Of a DNA stretch of 64,000 nt, positions 61,071 to 64,000 are shown one piece after another. Origin of the DNA: Campylorhamphus procurvoides (lineage: Eukaryota; Chordata; Aves; Passeriformes; Dendrocolaptidae); assembly GCA_013396655.1 (NCBI GenBank), contig WBMV01005969.1:777534-841533 (forward strand). The letters are read 5' to 3'. Made by a program: the position numbers and the translations under genes. The notes under the pieces are model-generated. The model did no database searches. It worked only from the letters and a program-made list of their open reading frames with translations, and was not told the DNA's origin. Within the stretch, counting starts at the first letter, position 1; each line of letters starts with the position of its first letter.

Positions 61071-62289
61071 TCTCTCTGATATTCCCTTATCATTTCCCTT
61101 CTTCAGGGTAGCTCAGGGTTTGTGCCTTTCTAGCTGATGGACCAGTTGTTCAATCTCTGTAGTGCCATGGACTTGGCAGCTCAAATCAACTAAGGTAAAT
61201 TTCTGGTTCTTGCCATCCTTTGAAACCTGAGATGACATTTTCCTGTGCCCTTTTCCCTGTCAGAGTGAGTGGGCTCGATGGTCCTGTCAGTGTCTTTCAT
61301 GTTTGGCCTTGTGTCACACGTTCCTTTTTCAGAGAAACTCTCTAAAGCCTCTCCTCTCATCAGACAAAGATTTATCATGGAGGAAGCAAGTCTCCAAAAG
61401 AACCTTCTGCTAAGGAATTCATTATAAGACTTTTGGGCCATATTACTTCTTATGGCAGACAATCATACAAAATAAGGATGTCTCTGAGCTCTGTTGGTCA
61501 GGTTTTAATGTAGATGTAGTTCTCAACAATCTTTGAAATCAGAGGTGGTTTTAATGGTCTAGGCATGCCTACAGTGAGTGATCAAGTATTTAAGACAGTG
61601 ACTGCCATCCCAAAGTAGTATTTGCTATCCTTTCTATACACAAGTCAATACCTTTGGTTAAAATAAATACTGTATATGAAATTCTAGCAAATCCCAAAGC
61701 TAAAAAGTGTATCTTTCAAAAATTTCCCTATTGGGATTTTGGTATGAAATTTTTGGGCAATTAAAGATTCTAATTTCACTTTGAAGTACCTGAAAAAACT
61801 TTCAAGACAATGCTCCTCAGAGAAATTTGGCCTGCATTTACAGCAACAGAAGGCAAAGAAGATCAGTCTATTTAGAAGATCAGTCCTTAGGATCAATATC
61901 ATCACTACCTTTTTTAACAGAATTCATTTCATGGTGACTTTTCCTCTTGTTGACGTGCATAAAATTTTTTTGCCTGTGGTTACCCACACTTTATGAATTT
62001 TTGTTTCCAAAAGGTGCCCACTGAATTTCCAGGGAGAAATTCATCAGCTGAACTATGATCTCATTTCTCTTGGCATGCCACAGCACCAGACACACCATGT
62101 TTTCATTGCTGCAACCTAATTCCCTGAAGTACAGCAGCTGGGAGATGCTGCCAGGAAAAATGTGACAACCATAGCATAATTTACCAAAAACCAGCAGTGA
62201 CACATGGGTATTGAAATATGCCACCTAGGTTAACTGCTACCATACATCCCTGTTCTAAGGGAAAGTCCTTTTTATATAAATCACATTAG
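61071..62289. other. Unique AT-rich DNA, no gene seen
   Basis: Unique sequence. The first 100 bases might still contain unrecognisable LINE remains. ORFs of 71-90 codons on either strand have no recognisable family. Confidence 0.5.
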
Positions 62290-62410
62290 TTTGGGGGTTT
62301 GGGTTTTGTTTGGGTTTGTTGGGGGTTTTTTGCTTGTTTTTGGTTTTGGGTTTTTTGGGGAGGAAGGGAGTGTTTGGTTGTTTTTTTGTTTGATTGTCTG
62401 GGGGCTTTTT
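62290..62410. repeat. G/T-rich tract with quadruplex potential
   Basis: The plus strand contains repeated GGG, GGGG and GGGGG runs separated by short T-rich loops, with almost no C or A in the first 70 bases. At least four G3+ runs lie within about 35 bases (62293-62325). An overlapping Gly/Phe/Val-rich ORF is an artefact of the composition. Confidence 0.85.
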
Positions 62411-64000
62411 TCTTCAATTTCCTCTAAATTTGATTACAGTTTAACCATTTCTAGAAATATGTACAAAAATAGCCTAGAGACAAAAGAAAAAGAAATGAAT
62501 GGATGAAATTGCTCATAGATATTATGATGTCTTTTCATACATTTTCCCAAGATGGAGACATTTGTATTAATGACTTCAGAGACATATACTGGAAGACCTA
62601 GCATATCCTAGGCAGTGCTTTGTTCAAACTAGAAATGGTTTATTGTTTTGTGCTTAACAAAAATCAGCAATTAACAAGCAGAAGAGAAAGAGCTCAATTC
62701 AAAAGAGGAAAACTGAAAACTAAAACCAATCTCATAACTCCATGAGAATTTAAGGAAAAAAAGGAGACACAAATTCAAAAATTTAAGTGATGATATTTCA
62801 TATGCTGAAGGTTGGACTTATGAATTTGTATGACGTATTAGTACAGTCCCAGTATCTTAGAAATAAAATACAGTGAAAAAGAAATAAGAAATGAAAAAAT
62901 GTATGCAAATACCTAGATGACAGTAGGAAAAATCAAGAACCAGGTTTTAATCTTTGTTTGTCATAATTCTAATTTTTATTTCTTGCCTTACACTTTTCTA
63001 GCATATATAGACAGAAAATGAGATACACCCTCCTAGGAAATTTGGAACAGTACAGTATTGACATCATCCTCTCAAACACACTCTTGCAGGGGATAAGCAC
63101 AGTGCGGGAGCGCTCTCAGGGTTGCAGTGCATAACAAGTCATTGGGATCCCTGGGACATTGCTTCCCTCTTTTGTCAGGCTTCAAGCTGAGGCTTGTGAT
63201 AGGCATTTTCCTGTCCTCCAGCTTAGTAGCCACAATCAATTCACAGAGGGAAAAATAAGCAAGAATAAGAAAGAGCATCAGTTGAAAACAGCAGTGGCAA
63301 TTAGCTGGCATCCCATCTGCTGCCTTTTGCACACTGGACAAAAGCATAATGGCTTCCTAGTTAAGATCAGAAAAAATACCAGTAGGTTACTGTTGCTTCA
63401 AAAGGCACTAACAGTGGTGAAAAGGAAAAAAAAAACAAAAACCAGACAAAAACCTATGTTACTATCCTTTATAGTGCAGTGTATTGAACACATTTCTTTT
63501 TGAATCAGTAAACCAATCTATACCTCCAGTATTCTCTACATGGACTTCTCTAGGTTTTGCTTACACAAACACTACAGCTCTTTCATTACATATGAACAAA
63601 AATCATCCATGACAGCATCAAAACTTTGATAAGTTTCTTAACTAATCCAGCCTTGCAGAAAATCATTGCATTGAAGAGGTCTGCCTGGCTAAGGACATTG
63701 CTATCTGTTTGATCCATATGGCCTCATCTCTGATGTCTGCACTGGTTTCCTTTGAACATCTTCCTACACAGAAAGTTTTCAGAGTTCTGAAGCATGAAGG
63801 GCTCCCAGAGACACTGGAAGGGTACCCAAAGGATGGGTTGATTCTGAATGACCTTGACCTTAGCCCCGTGGCCATGATAGCCTATGGGAGTTACCAATTA
63901 AATAAGATGAGTATGAACTGAATGTCTTTGCCTGTGGCCACTCTGGAAAGTGGCAATGGAACACAGTGGCAGCTCCTGTGTAAGACCCTGTAAAGATGAA
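62411..64000. other. Unique DNA; unassigned open frame at the right end
   Basis: A-rich unique sequence to about 63050, then mixed. A plus frame without stops runs from about 63646 to 63918. It has an acceptor-like CCTTGCAG at 63651-63658 just before it, and the translation reads ...CIEEVCLAKDIAICLIHMAS and later PETLEGYPKDGLILNDLDLS. It matches no family I recognise and is too short to call a gene. Confidence 0.4.

Noticed and set aside
62291..62506. Gly/Phe-rich 71-codon ORF
   Set aside because: The translation is produced by the G/T low-complexity tract.

Overview
This window looks like AT-rich, gene-poor nuclear DNA from a bird, most likely a non-galliform (neoavian) species. The evidence is its repeats. 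There are several CR1 LINE fragments, most with the hallmark CR1 3' end (TTCTATGATT or its complement). There is also a roughly 605-bp solo LTR of a TGTTCTGG...CCACAACA endogenous-retrovirus type that I know from neoavian genomes. Finally there are palindromic remnants around CATTGACTTCAATGG-like cores, familiar from bird, crocodile and turtle DNA. The species call is inference; the repeat content is read directly from the sequence.

I find no protein-coding gene, rRNA, tRNA, CRISPR array or prokaryotic operon, and no CpG-island promoter. Open reading frames are short and mostly shadows of chance or of repeats. The longest (222 codons, about 52.85-53.52 kb) lies in a GC-richer patch and resembles nothing I recognise. 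The window is best read as a gene desert or the inside of a very long intron.

Layout: 0-8 kb is unique AT-rich DNA with a long purine-rich tract, an A/C low-complexity tract, three ancient palindromic remnants, an internally deleted CR1 copy and a T/G tract. 8-18 kb is almost free of recognisable repeats and holds a possible small exon near 11.9 kb and an octamer site near 13.9 kb. 18-24.5 kb carries a CR1 tail and a 600-bp CR1 3' end on the minus strand. 24.5-29.4 kb is AT-rich unique DNA. 29.4-30.0 kb is the solo LTR. 30-51.5 kb is mostly unique, with one decayed CR1, a T/G tract, a GC-richer patch at 38 kb and a 41-bp tandem duplication with a third partial copy 1.85 kb away. 51.55-52.4 kb is the longest CR1 fragment. 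53.7-60 kb is unique apart from a CR1 tail and two small perfect hairpins. 60.2-61.1 kb is a decayed LINE that I read as an ancient L2-type reverse-transcriptase fragment. 62.3 kb holds a G/T tract with quadruplex potential.

No gene set works together here. Every recognisable protein-coding trace comes from dead retroelements. I saw no convincing new biological system. The observations most worth checking are the ancient L2 fragment with a perfect splice-donor sequence inside it, the 41-bp duplication, and the candidate 51-bp exon.
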